A DNA stretch of 64,000 nucleotides from Candidatus Viridilinea mediisalina. GTDB lineage: Bacteria > Chloroflexota > Chloroflexia > Chloroflexales > Chloroflexaceae. Location: positions 55,009 to 119,008 of the forward strand of contig NZ_NQWI01000001.1 of assembly GCF_002532535.1 (NCBI RefSeq), read 5' to 3'. The notes under the pieces were generated by a model. It was not told the DNA's origin. It ran no database searches and saw nothing but the letters and a program-made list of their open reading frames with translations. Below, in pieces: positions 41,001 through 49,589 of the stretch. The position numbers and the translations under genes were made by a program. Each line of letters opens with the position of its first letter. Positions within the stretch are counted from its first letter, which is position 1.

Positions 41001-41607
41001 TCGCGAGGGGATTCTCCTGAAACCAGTTACCGGTACGGGCCGCCTCGAGTTTGTCATTGGTGAGGATGTCGAAGGGGAGGTGGAAACGACGATCGAGCTC
41101 ATCCTGCCACTGCTCAACAAGACTGCCAGGAGACACGATCAGACAACGCTGCACATCGCCACGAACCACCAGTTCCTTGATCAGGAGCCCCGCCATAATC
41201 GTCTTGCCGGCCCCAGGATCATCAGCGAGCAGGAAGCGCAGGGGCTGGCGCATGAGCATCTCGCCATAGACTGCAGTGATCTGATGGGGCAGTGGCTCAA
41301 CGAGGGAACTGTGGACGGCCAGGAGCGGATCGAAAAGATAGGCGAGACGAATCCGATACGCCTCAGAGGCAAGGCGGAAGCGCGCTCCATCACCATCAAA
41401 ACCCCAGGGGCGGCTCGTTGCGGCAAGCTCGATGGTGGTCTCGCGATCCCGATAGAGAAGCTCGTGGCCCAGACGGCCGGCAGCATCTTTATAGGTCAGT
41501 TCAACCGCCTCGGTGCCATACCAGGCAACATCAACCACGGTCACCGCACCATCAGGGAGGATGCCTTTAACTGAGGCGCCACGAGTCAGTTCTTCCAAAC
41601 GAGCCAT
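38005..41607 (-). CDS. SNF2/SF2 helicase with C-terminal DUF3883
   Basis: 1200 residues from ATG 41605-41607 (MARLEELTRG); an upstream in-frame ATG at 41637 adds ten residues and would overlap the preceding gene. Helicase motifs: ADDPGAGKTIMA (about 129-138), LIVSPGSLVEQW, VIVDEAH (230-233), LLLTATPHNG, then VLIATDAAGEGINLQ and QRFGRIHRIGQT in the second RecA domain. The C-terminus carries a DUF3883 domain (CGYDIESR..RFLEVKGR), a nuclease-like fold common in defence helicases. A REP-derived peptide (AGSAGGPPAG) lies near residue 410 and a 30-residue heptad-derived insert near 895-925. It is the helicase of the DUF1156/DUF499 core. Confidence 0.88.
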   Translation of the reverse strand: MARLEELTRGASVKGILPDGAVTVVDVAWYGTEAVELTYKDAAGRLGHELLYRDRETTIELAATSRPWGFDGDGARFRLASEAYRIRLAYLFDPLLAVHSSLVEPLPHQITAVYGEMLMRQPLRFLLADDPGAGKTIMAGLLIKELVVRGDVQRCLIVSPGSLVEQWQDELDRRFHLPFDILTNDKLEAARTGNWFQENPLAIARLDKLSRNDDVQAKLEQTDWDLVIVDEAHKLSATFFGGEISYTKRYRLGQLLGKVTRHLLLLTATPHNGKEEDFQLFMGLLDADRFEGRFRDGVHTADTSDLMRRLTKEQLLKFDGRPLFPERIAYTVNYTLSDAEAALYEAVTTYVRQEFNRAEALENNGRKGTVGFALTTLQRRLASSPEAIYQSLRRRRERLQARLQEMRAGSAGGPPAGLELNLDDLDDLDDAPDIEVEQAEDRVVDQATAARTIAELEAELAILTQLEELALQVRRSGKDRKWDELSQLLQNEGEMFDAQGHRRKLVIFTEHRDTLNYLEERIGTLIGRVEAVVVIHGSMGRDERRKAQERFTQDPEVQVLIATDAAGEGINLQRAHLMANYDLPWNPNRLEQRFGRIHRIGQTEVCHLWNLVADETREGEVYLRLLKKLDEERKALQGRVFDVLGKLKFADRSLRDLLIEAVRYGDQPDVRARLSQVVDAALDRQHLTDLLEERALARDTMDAAQVRRIREDMERAEARRLQPHFIAAFFLEAFKRLGGSMREREPKRYEITHVPAVIRNRDRILGAREGVLQRYERVTFEKERISIPGKPPAAFICPGHPLLDATIDLVLERERDLLKRGAILVSPDDPGETPRTLFYVEHAIQDARTDRSGNRRVVSRQLQFVEIDADGQARTAGYAPYLDYRPLSEEERGVLENRREEIENSEGQSTNSPISYLLSPISYEHEALRYAISELVPRHFDEVRRRKEELVTKTLIAVQERLTKEIIYWDQRAVDLQLQEEAGKTPRLNSARARQRRDELEARLRRRTEELAQERRVSPLPPVVIGGALVVPGGLLARLKGARSAEPALFARETKRVELAAMAAVMAAEHTLGFVPRDVSADKCGYDIESRVPAEGRLRFLEVKGRIQGATSVTVTKNEILTALNKPEAFILALVEVPPAEFAEGDAFYTGIADERDSYVTGAGCVVRYVRQPFSREPDFGATSVNYDWDELWARGEEQV
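38840..38929. repeat. In-frame GAAATAG/GAGATAG heptad hairpin in the helicase gene
   Basis: The left array is GGAAATAGGAGATAGGAGATA and onward (38841-38871). The right array is CTATTTTCTATTTCCTCTCT and onward (about 38893-38925). They are inverse to each other around a loop of about 20 bases. The 90-bp insertion encodes the extra peptide NSEGQSTNSPISYLLSPISY and neighbours, without a frameshift or stop. Confidence 0.75.
40362..40392. repeat. Single REP-like palindrome in the SNF2 helicase gene
   Basis: GGCGGGCGGCCCGCCTGCGC followed by TCCCGGC, an in-frame insertion giving AGSAGGPPAG before an Asp/Leu-rich stretch (DDLDDLDD). It is the same repeat type as in the DUF1156 gene. Confidence 0.6.
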
Positions 41608-41623
41608 TATATACCCATCGTGA

Positions 41624-42991
41624 TTATGCACCAACAATGCTGATCCACAGCGGCGACGGTTCGCGATTTATGAGGCTCTGCATATCGGCTAGCAGCGCTG
41701 GGTTGAGCGTAAGCGCTGCCCCAGAGCCTTCCGCCGTATCCACCTTCACGAGCACGCCTGCGGTCGCGCCCAACTCGATAACCTGGCGCAGCGCCTCAGC
41801 GTGGGTGGCGGGCAGACCCTGGCAGATACGCTCAATTGTAACCGACTCCTCCCCAAGCAGACCGTGCCCAATCATGCGCACAACCAGGGTGCGCATGCGC
41901 CGTGCCTGCGGCGACAACTTGCCTGCTTGCTTCTTGTTCCAGAGCTTGAGGTCTTTGCCGGTAAACCATTCACTGTTCATTGTATCGAGCTGTGTCTCGT
42001 CTTCAGGCGGGGCCTCCTGCGCCACTTCCTCAGCGGCGATTGGGGAGGATGACGCACCAGCAGACGTAGCCGCTGCGGTCTCGTATGCTCCGAGCTGCCA
42101 TGCCGCCTGCGTGATCTGCTCGATTCGTAGATCCAGCAGAACATCTTGGAAGAGCGGATTGGACATCAGTTGCTGCTGGAGCAGGCTCGTGGCCGACTGC
42201 GCGATCGACGCCTCGCCCCGGTAGGTAGCCAGTGCCACGAGTACACTCTGGCCTTCCCACGCGGCGAAATCGAGGTCGTCAATACTCCAGTCCGCATGCT
42301 TCCCTAAGCTGCCTAGTGCGTGCATGACCGCAGTTGCTGCATGCATCATGATCGGCGCTGTCTCTGGTGCCAGGCTCGCCACGTTCGCAGGGAAGGGCAG
42401 CGCCCAGTATAGGAGTTCATCCTCCGAAGGCTGAGCCAGCATAATCTGAAGTAGGAGCGGTCCGGCTGGCCGAAGATCACGGCGCTGCTGTTGGAGATCC
42501 AGCCATTCGGCGATCTGGAGCCGGATCTTCTCAATCTCGGCTTGTACCGTCTGGGCGACCGCCGGACGTAGCGCCTCAGGAATTCCCGCCAGGTAGGCCT
42601 CACCGCCTGTTTCGACCTTATGGTACGCTTCGATCTTCTTGTCAAGCGCGGGATCTTTCGCATACAGAGCTTGTATCTGCTGCTCAAGCTGGGCCTGCGC
42701 CAGCCAGTAAGCGTGGAGTTGCAAGAAAGAGGCGAAGCTCCCAGCGAGCGCAGTGACCGCTGCCGTCTGCTCCTCGGCGGCGCTACGCTGCGCCAACGCC
42801 ACAAGCTCAGTGTGCAACTGGTCGTGATACGCCTGCAACTGCTCAAGCCGTTGCTGCAACTCGGCAAGCGTTCGACGCACCGTTATCTGCTCTTCCTGGC
42901 ATGATTGCAACTGATCGTGGAGCTGTTGCGCGGCGGTGGCATGATGTTGGCGGATGGAGGCAAGCGTGGTGGCTGCTGATTCTCCGTGCAT
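41624..42991 (-). CDS. Coiled-coil protein, partner of the HelD-like helicase
   Basis: 455 residues from the ATG at 42989-42991, with GAGG eight bases upstream, four bases after the HelD-like stop; an earlier GTG-type start at 43099 would overlap that gene by 104 bases. Residues about 5-95 form a long coiled coil (ATAAQQLHDQLQSCQEEQ..LQQRLEQLQAYHDQL). The middle is helical. The C-terminal 110 residues look like a winged-helix pair (MRTLVVRMIGHGLLGEESVT..LRQVIELGATAGVLVKVD). Family not recognised. The tight coupling suggests a subunit of, or adaptor for, the helicase. Confidence 0.65.
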   Translation of the reverse strand: MHGESAATTLASIRQHHATAAQQLHDQLQSCQEEQITVRRTLAELQQRLEQLQAYHDQLHTELVALAQRSAAEEQTAAVTALAGSFASFLQLHAYWLAQAQLEQQIQALYAKDPALDKKIEAYHKVETGGEAYLAGIPEALRPAVAQTVQAEIEKIRLQIAEWLDLQQQRRDLRPAGPLLLQIMLAQPSEDELLYWALPFPANVASLAPETAPIMMHAATAVMHALGSLGKHADWSIDDLDFAAWEGQSVLVALATYRGEASIAQSATSLLQQQLMSNPLFQDVLLDLRIEQITQAAWQLGAYETAAATSAGASSSPIAAEEVAQEAPPEDETQLDTMNSEWFTGKDLKLWNKKQAGKLSPQARRMRTLVVRMIGHGLLGEESVTIERICQGLPATHAEALRQVIELGATAGVLVKVDTAEGSGAALTLNPALLADMQSLINREPSPLWISIVGA

Positions 42992-42995
42992 AGCG

Positions 42996-45941
42996 CTACC
43001 TCGGCGTATGGAGTGCATTGACGTCAAACGGTGTTGGCAACTGCGGCAAAGCTTCCAGCAGTTCACGGTCCCAGCTATCTGTGGCGATCCCAAGCCCAAG
43101 GTTCAAGAGTGGCTGCACCCAGGTGGTGCCGACACGGATTTGGGTGCGCTGTGCCGACTGCTGAAGCTCGATGATCCCATACTGCTCAAACATCGTCAGC
43201 CAGCGTTCGGCTGCCGCCCTGCGGTGCCCTTCTACCGCCTGCAAGACTGCCTGGCGGGTCGTCCAGCGCCCAGCACTGGCGATGACGTGCCCACGCCGGG
43301 TTGCCTGAGCCAGCGTTGTGAGCAAGATTACCTGTTGGCTGAGCGAAACCTTGCCGTCATCAGCAAGCTCTAGTCCGGCGCTGCGCAACTGGTTGCGGAG
43401 CAGACCATAGGCGAACTGAGTCAGGGCCAGCGCATCCTGAACGTCCATTGCGTCTGCCTGGCTGAGGGCATCAGCTTGTTCCGTCAGGAATTGCTGCTCA
43501 TCCTCATTGAGGAGCGCGATGGCTGGCTCTTCGTCATGCTCATTCGTGCTTGCAGCCGGGCTATACCCGGCCATGACCACATCCAGCAGGTGCGCATCAA
43601 TGTTGCCAGCCTCGAGCAAGCGCAGCTTATCCATCTGGGCCAGGCGCTCAACATACCAGTCAGCATCGCGCCCTGGGCGTGTCGCTGCATACTGACTGAT
43701 GGTCTGCGGTTGCGGATTGAGCGCACCAGCGAGCGCGGGCTGCAACGGCACATGGGGCTGTTGCGGGTCAAGCAGTGGCGTCACAGCGCCGAGCCAGCGC
43801 ACATGCAATGCGTGCGCAGCCCGCGTGAGCACGACGTAGAGCAGCTTGACGTGTAATGCATCTGGCGGGTAGGTCTCGGCGTCCGCATCAGCGATGATGA
43901 CAACATCGAACTCCATGCCTTTGGTCAGATACGAGGGGATGATGGTGATTGCGCCCTTGTACTGGCTGTTACGATCCACCAACAATTGGTAGTCGGTGAA
44001 ACCAGCAGTCGTCAATTCACCCGCAAGCTTACGGCATGCAGCAGCGGTCTTGCAGACAATTGCCAGCGCTGACCATTTCTGCTGCTCATCCTGCACGGTG
44101 TTGATGATATTCGTGACGAGTTGCGACCACTGCTGAAAGCGATTCAGCGTTGGTGACGGACCTGGGCGGCTGAGCGGGACTGCCAGCGCATCCTCGGCGA
44201 CCCCTGTACGGGTCAGCATGGCATTCGCAAACTCAATAATCTGGCGTGTCGAGCGGTAGCTTTCACGCAACGTCTCGGGGGCGAGACTCTGCATCTGGAG
44301 GGCCTCAGCAAGCACATCCCAATGCTCAATGCCGTGCTGGCCGTAGATGCCCTGACCGATGTCACCAAGCAGGGTCATTGAGGAACTGCGACTATAGGCT
44401 TGGAGTACCTTGAAGTGCAGCGGGGTGAGATCCTGGGCCTCGTCCACGACGATGTGCTCATAGCCTACCCCATCAACGCCATCGAGGCCCAGCTTCAGGT
44501 ACATCAGGGCCGCGAGATCGCTAAAGCGGAAGGGAGTCTTGTTGGTGGGGGCATCCTGGCTTAGTAGTTCCAGATCCCAGGCGTGAAAGAGGCCCACGCC
44601 AAGCTGCCTGAGCAGATCAGGTCGTCTCAGCAGGCGGCGGTAGGCAAGCGCAACATTCTCTTTGTTCCACCCGCTGAAGTACTCGCGCACCTGATGCTGC
44701 GTCTGCTCGCGGATCTCCTTTTGCTGTTCGTCGCTGAGATCCATGCTAACCTGCTGGCTATTAAGCTGTGTACTCAGTTGAGCTCTTGCTTCTGCGCTCA
44801 CATCACGTACAAGCAACTTTTCGACCGCTTCACGTTGCTGGTTCAGGGGCAGCGCTTGCACTGTTTCGAGGAGGGCGCGGATGTGATCAGCCGATCGTTC
44901 AACCGTTGCGAGCATTCCTCGCCTCCCACGTAGATCGAAGGTACAACCCAAGGTTGCGGTGATACGCTCTAGCGTGGTGGTGTATAGCGATTGGATGTAG
45001 CGATCAATGAGCACACCCATCTGGAGCGAGCCCTTGTTGCGTGCATTGCGGTAGTGCATCGCACGTACCGAGGCGATCTGAGTCGGGTCGAGGAGCGCTT
45101 CGAGTGACTCTTCCTGCGCCTCAAACACCAACTTGTCACCAAGAAGCTCCACCGTCCACTCATCGACGGTCTTCTGGGGCACCCGTCGCTCACCGAGCGA
45201 CGGTAGGATGGCAGAGATATGGCCCAGGAACAGGCGATTCGGGCCAAGGATTAAGATATTTCGGGCGGTAAAGTGTTCGCTCTGATAGTTATAGAGAAGA
45301 TATGCCACCCGATGTAGAGCGATCGATGTCTTGCCACTGCCGGGCGCGCCCTGGACGACAAGCACCTGATCGAGTGGGGATTGGATGATGCGGTACTGCT
45401 GGGCCTGGATCGTGGCAACAATATCACGCAGCTTACCGTGGCTCTCCTGAAGGAGCTTGAAGAGCAGTGAGTCGGTGAATTGAGCCTGGACGAGTTCGTC
45501 GCTGACACTCGCATCTACATAGTGATTGTAGATCTCATGTAGCTTGTCATGGGCAACCGCGAGGTTGAGAATGAGCCGGACCTTCTCACCATCCTCAGCC
45601 CCATCCTCAGCCTTGTTCGTTTCCAGATAAAGCCGTTTTGCTGTAGGGCTTGCCCAGTTAGCAATATTACGTCTTGGCAAAGCAACTTTTCCAAAATATA
45701 GAGATTTCTGCCCTTCCGTTGGATCGTCTAGGTCAATGCGCCAGACAAGTGCTTGCTCGCGGCTTAGTTTAAGCTTCTCAATATACGCAAGATTGTCCTT
45801 TTTCAGGATGCGATGCGCTTGTCGGTCACCGCCATAAGCGACCGGCGGATCCAGGTCATCAAGCTGCTGTTCGATCCATGCAAACGTATCCGTAAGATAT
45901 TGGGATATTGGCTCGTAGTAAGGGTGGTCTTGAACGCTCAT
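42996..45941 (-). CDS. HelD-like superfamily 1 helicase
   Basis: 981 residues. The N-terminus resembles HelD/UvrD-like proteins: helical, then VLVVQGAPGSGKTSIALHRV with Walker A at 198-205. YEHIVVDEAQDLTPLHFKVL is motif II, TSMTLLGDIGQG motif III, RESYRSTRQIIEFANAML motif IV, and SYLTKGMEFDVVIIADAD plus LLYVVLTRAAHALHV motifs V-VI. About 200 extra C-terminal residues (winged-helix-like, GYSPAASTNEHDEE onward) are unusual. HelD proteins displace stalled RNA polymerase or unwind DNA. In this operon a DNA-end or transcription-targeting role in defence is inferred. The start has AAAGG upstream; 87 bases separate it from the upstream gene. Confidence 0.82.
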   Translation of the reverse strand: MSVQDHPYYEPISQYLTDTFAWIEQQLDDLDPPVAYGGDRQAHRILKKDNLAYIEKLKLSREQALVWRIDLDDPTEGQKSLYFGKVALPRRNIANWASPTAKRLYLETNKAEDGAEDGEKVRLILNLAVAHDKLHEIYNHYVDASVSDELVQAQFTDSLLFKLLQESHGKLRDIVATIQAQQYRIIQSPLDQVLVVQGAPGSGKTSIALHRVAYLLYNYQSEHFTARNILILGPNRLFLGHISAILPSLGERRVPQKTVDEWTVELLGDKLVFEAQEESLEALLDPTQIASVRAMHYRNARNKGSLQMGVLIDRYIQSLYTTTLERITATLGCTFDLRGRRGMLATVERSADHIRALLETVQALPLNQQREAVEKLLVRDVSAEARAQLSTQLNSQQVSMDLSDEQQKEIREQTQHQVREYFSGWNKENVALAYRRLLRRPDLLRQLGVGLFHAWDLELLSQDAPTNKTPFRFSDLAALMYLKLGLDGVDGVGYEHIVVDEAQDLTPLHFKVLQAYSRSSSMTLLGDIGQGIYGQHGIEHWDVLAEALQMQSLAPETLRESYRSTRQIIEFANAMLTRTGVAEDALAVPLSRPGPSPTLNRFQQWSQLVTNIINTVQDEQQKWSALAIVCKTAAACRKLAGELTTAGFTDYQLLVDRNSQYKGAITIIPSYLTKGMEFDVVIIADADAETYPPDALHVKLLYVVLTRAAHALHVRWLGAVTPLLDPQQPHVPLQPALAGALNPQPQTISQYAATRPGRDADWYVERLAQMDKLRLLEAGNIDAHLLDVVMAGYSPAASTNEHDEEPAIALLNEDEQQFLTEQADALSQADAMDVQDALALTQFAYGLLRNQLRSAGLELADDGKVSLSQQVILLTTLAQATRRGHVIASAGRWTTRQAVLQAVEGHRRAAAERWLTMFEQYGIIELQQSAQRTQIRVGTTWVQPLLNLGLGIATDSWDRELLEALPQLPTPFDVNALHTPR

Positions 45942-46028
45942 CTGGTTAACCTTTACTTGCCTGGGTACACAATCAGCGTCGCCATCTACCTGCTACTCTT
46001 CAGATAAGACTGGTAACGGGTCAGGATT

Positions 46029-49000
46029 TCACACTGGACAAATCAGATTGAACGGGCACGTATCGCAGTGCGGCCCAACGGAGGGCTCCCAGCGCCGCGC
46101 TTGCATTTCCTCCAGCAGGTTATCGATCTTCGCGCTGTGGTTGGCGAGCACCTTGTCTTTCGGCGTCGCTGGCCGCAGTTCGCCAGTTGCAGTGTAGTGG
46201 ATCGCAAGCTCGCCGGGGTCGCCGTGCAATTCCTGGTAGGCCAGGGCGTAGAGCATCACCCGTTCCGAGAGATGATCATCGTCGCCGGGCAGTCCTGAGC
46301 GCGTCCAGACCCACCGGGTACCGTCAGCATGGGGTTCCTCGCGGTCAATCCGTACCTCAATCGTCCCACTTGGGCGGCGCACCACAATCCGCTGATCGAC
46401 CCGTTCTGGGGCCATGCGCGCCTCACGCAGATCTTCCCAAACTGTGCGGACGTGTCGCCACGCCTCAGCAGCGTAGTCGTCGGCGTAGAGCACGCTATCG
46501 AGTTCATAGCGCTGTAGCTGGCCATAGACGAGTGAGCGCAGGTTTTGCTCATCGGCGGTGAGATCACCGTCGCGGGCCTGCTTGGTCAGTTGCTTTACAC
46601 TCTCGCGAATGGCCTGGTGCATGCGCAAGAAGGGTGACTGGTCGTCGTAGAGCTGATAGACGTACTGGTAGAGGAAGCGGCGTCGGCAGCCGTCGAGGTT
46701 GATGCTTGAGGCCGGCAGGGGCATTGGCGGGGGCGGCGTGTCAAGCAGACGGATCTCCGGCGTCGGCACTGGGCAGCCATGCGCTGTGGGAAGGATGCGC
46801 GTGGGCCACGGTGTGTTCGCCTGCTCGCCGTCTCCGGCGAGCAGCGAGGAGCGCTCGGCCACTTTCGGCTCGCCATTAGATTTGCGCCCGCCATCGGTCG
46901 AGCGGGTCAGGACGAGGCGGTCGCGGGCACGGGTCATCGCAACATAGAGCAGGTAGCGCTCCTCCTGCAATTCGCTCTCGACCGGGCCGCGGATCAGGCC
47001 AGCCGGCTGCGGCAGGCCGCGCTGGCCGCCCCGCGCCGGGAACTGGCCCTCCTGGAGGTGCGGCACGTAGACGATCGGGAACTCAAGTCCCTTGGCTGCA
47101 TGCACCGTCATGACCCGTACTACGTCAGGTTGTCCGCCAATAGGCTGGCTGGAACTTGCACCAGCGGCACGCAGCGTGCGGATGTAGTCAATGAAGTCGG
47201 CGGCGTGCCGTTGGCCAGGCTCGGCCTGGCGTACAAATTTTCGGGCGGTCGCAAGCAACTGGCCGAGATTGGCCAGTTCGCGCTGGGCCGCGCCCTCGCC
47301 GCGTCCGGCGCGGGTCAGGCGCTCGCGCATCTGCTGGCTGTACTGAAAGAGGTAGGCCACCAATACCTGCCAGGCATCACCCTCAGCCGCGAGCGCCTCG
47401 ACGATGGTCTGCAACCGGGCGAGTGCTTGCTGTGCATTGGGGCTGAGTTGAGCGATGATCGCCGCGTCGCGAGCCGCGCGCGGCAGCGCCTGTTTCGTCC
47501 GGCGTGCCTCGTTCACCAGCATATTGAGCTCTCTGGGCTCCATCTGGTGCTCAGGTACCGTCAGCGCACGCAGCAGTCCGGCACTGTTGAGGGCGCGCAC
47601 CTGCGCACAGATCGCCAGCGCGTCCTTGACCTCAGGCGTCTCATAGATGTCGCGCACACTGTCAACCGGGATGCCATGCGCCTCAAGTACTGCGGCGATC
47701 TGCATGGCGTGGTCGTTTTTCCGGCAAAGTATGGCGTGATCGCGAAAGCGCCAGCGCCGAAAGAGGGGCGGCGAGCGGTGGCGACGCTGCGAGCGCTGCC
47801 GATACGGTTGAGTACGGCGCGGCTGCAATCCAGAAGAGGTACACGGTAGCTTTTGCGCCACCGCTGCATCTACCCGCCGCAAAATATCGTGGGCGATCGC
47901 GGCATACTCGTCGTGGCGACTCTGTCCGACCCATTCGTAGACGTTCACACCATTCCCGGCAACGCGCTGGGCTATGAGTCTAGGACGATGTGTGGTCCGA
48001 TGGTCTCCGGCCATGATCGTCGCACTAGCGTCAAGAATCGACTGGAGTGAGCGATAGTTGCGGGTAAGGTGATAGAGTTGGGCCGTCGGATAGTGCTTGG
48101 TGAACTCGTCCAGATTGGCTGACGAGGCGCCACGGAAGCGATAGATACTCTGCCAGGCGTCGCCGACCGCCCACACTCGTCCACGACCGCCATCAAGCAA
48201 GCGTACCAGTTCGCCCGAGGCGTAGTTAATATCCTGGAACTCATCAATGAGCAGATAGTGGTAGTGCTTGCGTAGATCGGAAGCCACAATCGGATCGTGT
48301 AGCGCAGCGACTGCCAGCACAATCAGGTCGCCATAATCGAGGGCGCCTGCCTGCCGTAAGACGGCCTCGTAACGTGGGTAGACTTGCGCCAACTCACGGA
48401 GCGCAGCTGCCTGGCGAGCCGCTCTTTGCCGAGCTTCCGCCGCTTTCTTCGTGGGACCCGCATGGTTTTGCTCGGCCTGTATAACCAGATGCTGCGCTTC
48501 TGCTTCGGCAAGCTGCGCATACTCCTCAGGGGTGCGCAGCTCATCCTTAATCCGGCTGATCGCCTTAATGATGGTCACCAGATTGCGGGAGGGAGCGCGG
48601 ATATCCTTGAAGTAATCGAACTGGAGATCGGCCAGGTGGCGGGTCAGCAGGAGAAATAGGTCGCCGGTATCGAGCAGGCGAATGTTGGTCTGCAAGCCCA
48701 GCCGTGCGCCATAGGTGCGCAGGACATTCAGGCCCCAGGCGTGGAACGTACTAATCGCAACGCGCCCGGCGAGGTCAGGGAATTCCTGGCGCAGCGCCGC
48801 AACGATCCGCCCGCGCATCTCGTCGGCGGCTTTATTCGAGAAGGTTAGAGTCAGAATAGTTGCCGGATCGATGCCCTGCCGTACGAGGTCAAGGTACTTT
48901 GCTACCATGCTGCGCGTCTTCCCAGTGCCCGGCCCGGCGGCAAGGAGCAGTGGCAGTGGGGCTTCCACGGCCGCCTGTTGCTCTGGGTCAGGAGGCGACA

Positions 49001-49589
49001 CAGTGAACGGGGTTTCACGCATGGGATCTGTCAGGGCAAGGGGTTCGCTGCAGCTCACATTGACCAACTGCGCACGTATAGCATCCAGCGAAACACCGAA
49101 GTGGGCAGCGAGATCTTCAACGCGCCAGTCCGGCTGCTGAGCGGCCTGCCAGAGATCATCGGCTGGCACCAACAGCTCCAGGGCAAAAAGATTCGCCTCC
49201 TGTTCGCGTCGCTCGCGGGTATTGTAGGTTCGCACCGCTGAATCGTCTGCGCTTTCACCCGCCGAGCGTTCGTCAAGGGTCTCTTCCGTATCACAGAAAG
49301 GCCCAGCGGTCAGGCCTTCGAGGGCTACGTGGCCCAGCTCGTGGGCGATGACGAAGCGCTGCCGTTCCGACGTAAGCTCGCGCCGCACGCGGATGACCTG
49401 GAGTTCCGGCTCGACCTTGCCTTGAATGCCTTCGGCCAGCGTTCCGGTACGCACAACCGTAAGACCCCAGAGGCATTCGGCCAGGTCAGCGAGATCCAGC
49501 GGTTGCACGATGGAACCCTGATGGTGGGTTTGATACTGCTGCCGGGCAGTGTAAGCGGCAGCACGAATTTGTTGCCAGCGTGCGCTCAT
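46029..49589 (-). CDS. ImmA/IrrE peptidase-UvrD helicase-Fe-S nuclease fusion
   Basis: 1186 residues with three parts. Residues about 1-190 are an ImmA/IrrE-type metallopeptidase: FVIAHELGHVAL (HExxH at 83-87) and REQEANLFALELLVP (third ligand region). Residues about 200-880 are a UvrD-type SF1 helicase: LAAGPGTGKTRSMVAKYL, LIDEFQDINYASGELVRL, VMTVHAAKGLEFPIVYVPHL and YLLYVAMTRARDRLVL. The C-terminus is an AddB/Cas4-like nuclease, with a lone Cys (CRRRFLYQYV), EVRIDREEP, and the Fe-S triad CDTCPFNLIC at the very end. A highly basic stretch near 600-640 is odd but stays in frame. The ATG overlaps the XRE gene stop by four bases. ImmA peptidases cleave XRE repressors; here one could regulate its upstream neighbour. 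Confidence 0.85.
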   Translation of the reverse strand: MSARWQQIRAAAYTARQQYQTHHQGSIVQPLDLADLAECLWGLTVVRTGTLAEGIQGKVEPELQVIRVRRELTSERQRFVIAHELGHVALEGLTAGPFCDTEETLDERSAGESADDSAVRTYNTRERREQEANLFALELLVPADDLWQAAQQPDWRVEDLAAHFGVSLDAIRAQLVNVSCSEPLALTDPMRETPFTVSPPDPEQQAAVEAPLPLLLAAGPGTGKTRSMVAKYLDLVRQGIDPATILTLTFSNKAADEMRGRIVAALRQEFPDLAGRVAISTFHAWGLNVLRTYGARLGLQTNIRLLDTGDLFLLLTRHLADLQFDYFKDIRAPSRNLVTIIKAISRIKDELRTPEEYAQLAEAEAQHLVIQAEQNHAGPTKKAAEARQRAARQAAALRELAQVYPRYEAVLRQAGALDYGDLIVLAVAALHDPIVASDLRKHYHYLLIDEFQDINYASGELVRLLDGGRGRVWAVGDAWQSIYRFRGASSANLDEFTKHYPTAQLYHLTRNYRSLQSILDASATIMAGDHRTTHRPRLIAQRVAGNGVNVYEWVGQSRHDEYAAIAHDILRRVDAAVAQKLPCTSSGLQPRRTQPYRQRSQRRHRSPPLFRRWRFRDHAILCRKNDHAMQIAAVLEAHGIPVDSVRDIYETPEVKDALAICAQVRALNSAGLLRALTVPEHQMEPRELNMLVNEARRTKQALPRAARDAAIIAQLSPNAQQALARLQTIVEALAAEGDAWQVLVAYLFQYSQQMRERLTRAGRGEGAAQRELANLGQLLATARKFVRQAEPGQRHAADFIDYIRTLRAAGASSSQPIGGQPDVVRVMTVHAAKGLEFPIVYVPHLQEGQFPARGGQRGLPQPAGLIRGPVESELQEERYLLYVAMTRARDRLVLTRSTDGGRKSNGEPKVAERSSLLAGDGEQANTPWPTRILPTAHGCPVPTPEIRLLDTPPPPMPLPASSINLDGCRRRFLYQYVYQLYDDQSPFLRMHQAIRESVKQLTKQARDGDLTADEQNLRSLVYGQLQRYELDSVLYADDYAAEAWRHVRTVWEDLREARMAPERVDQRIVVRRPSGTIEVRIDREEPHADGTRWVWTRSGLPGDDDHLSERVMLYALAYQELHGDPGELAIHYTATGELRPATPKDKVLANHSAKIDNLLEEMQARRWEPSVGPHCDTCPFNLICPV

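Noticed and set aside
47700..47860. Possible local frameshift in the UvrD domain (very Arg-rich stretch)
   Set aside because: The frame stays open and the motif FRDHAILCRKN follows directly in the same frame; neither alternative frame gives better helicase sequence.
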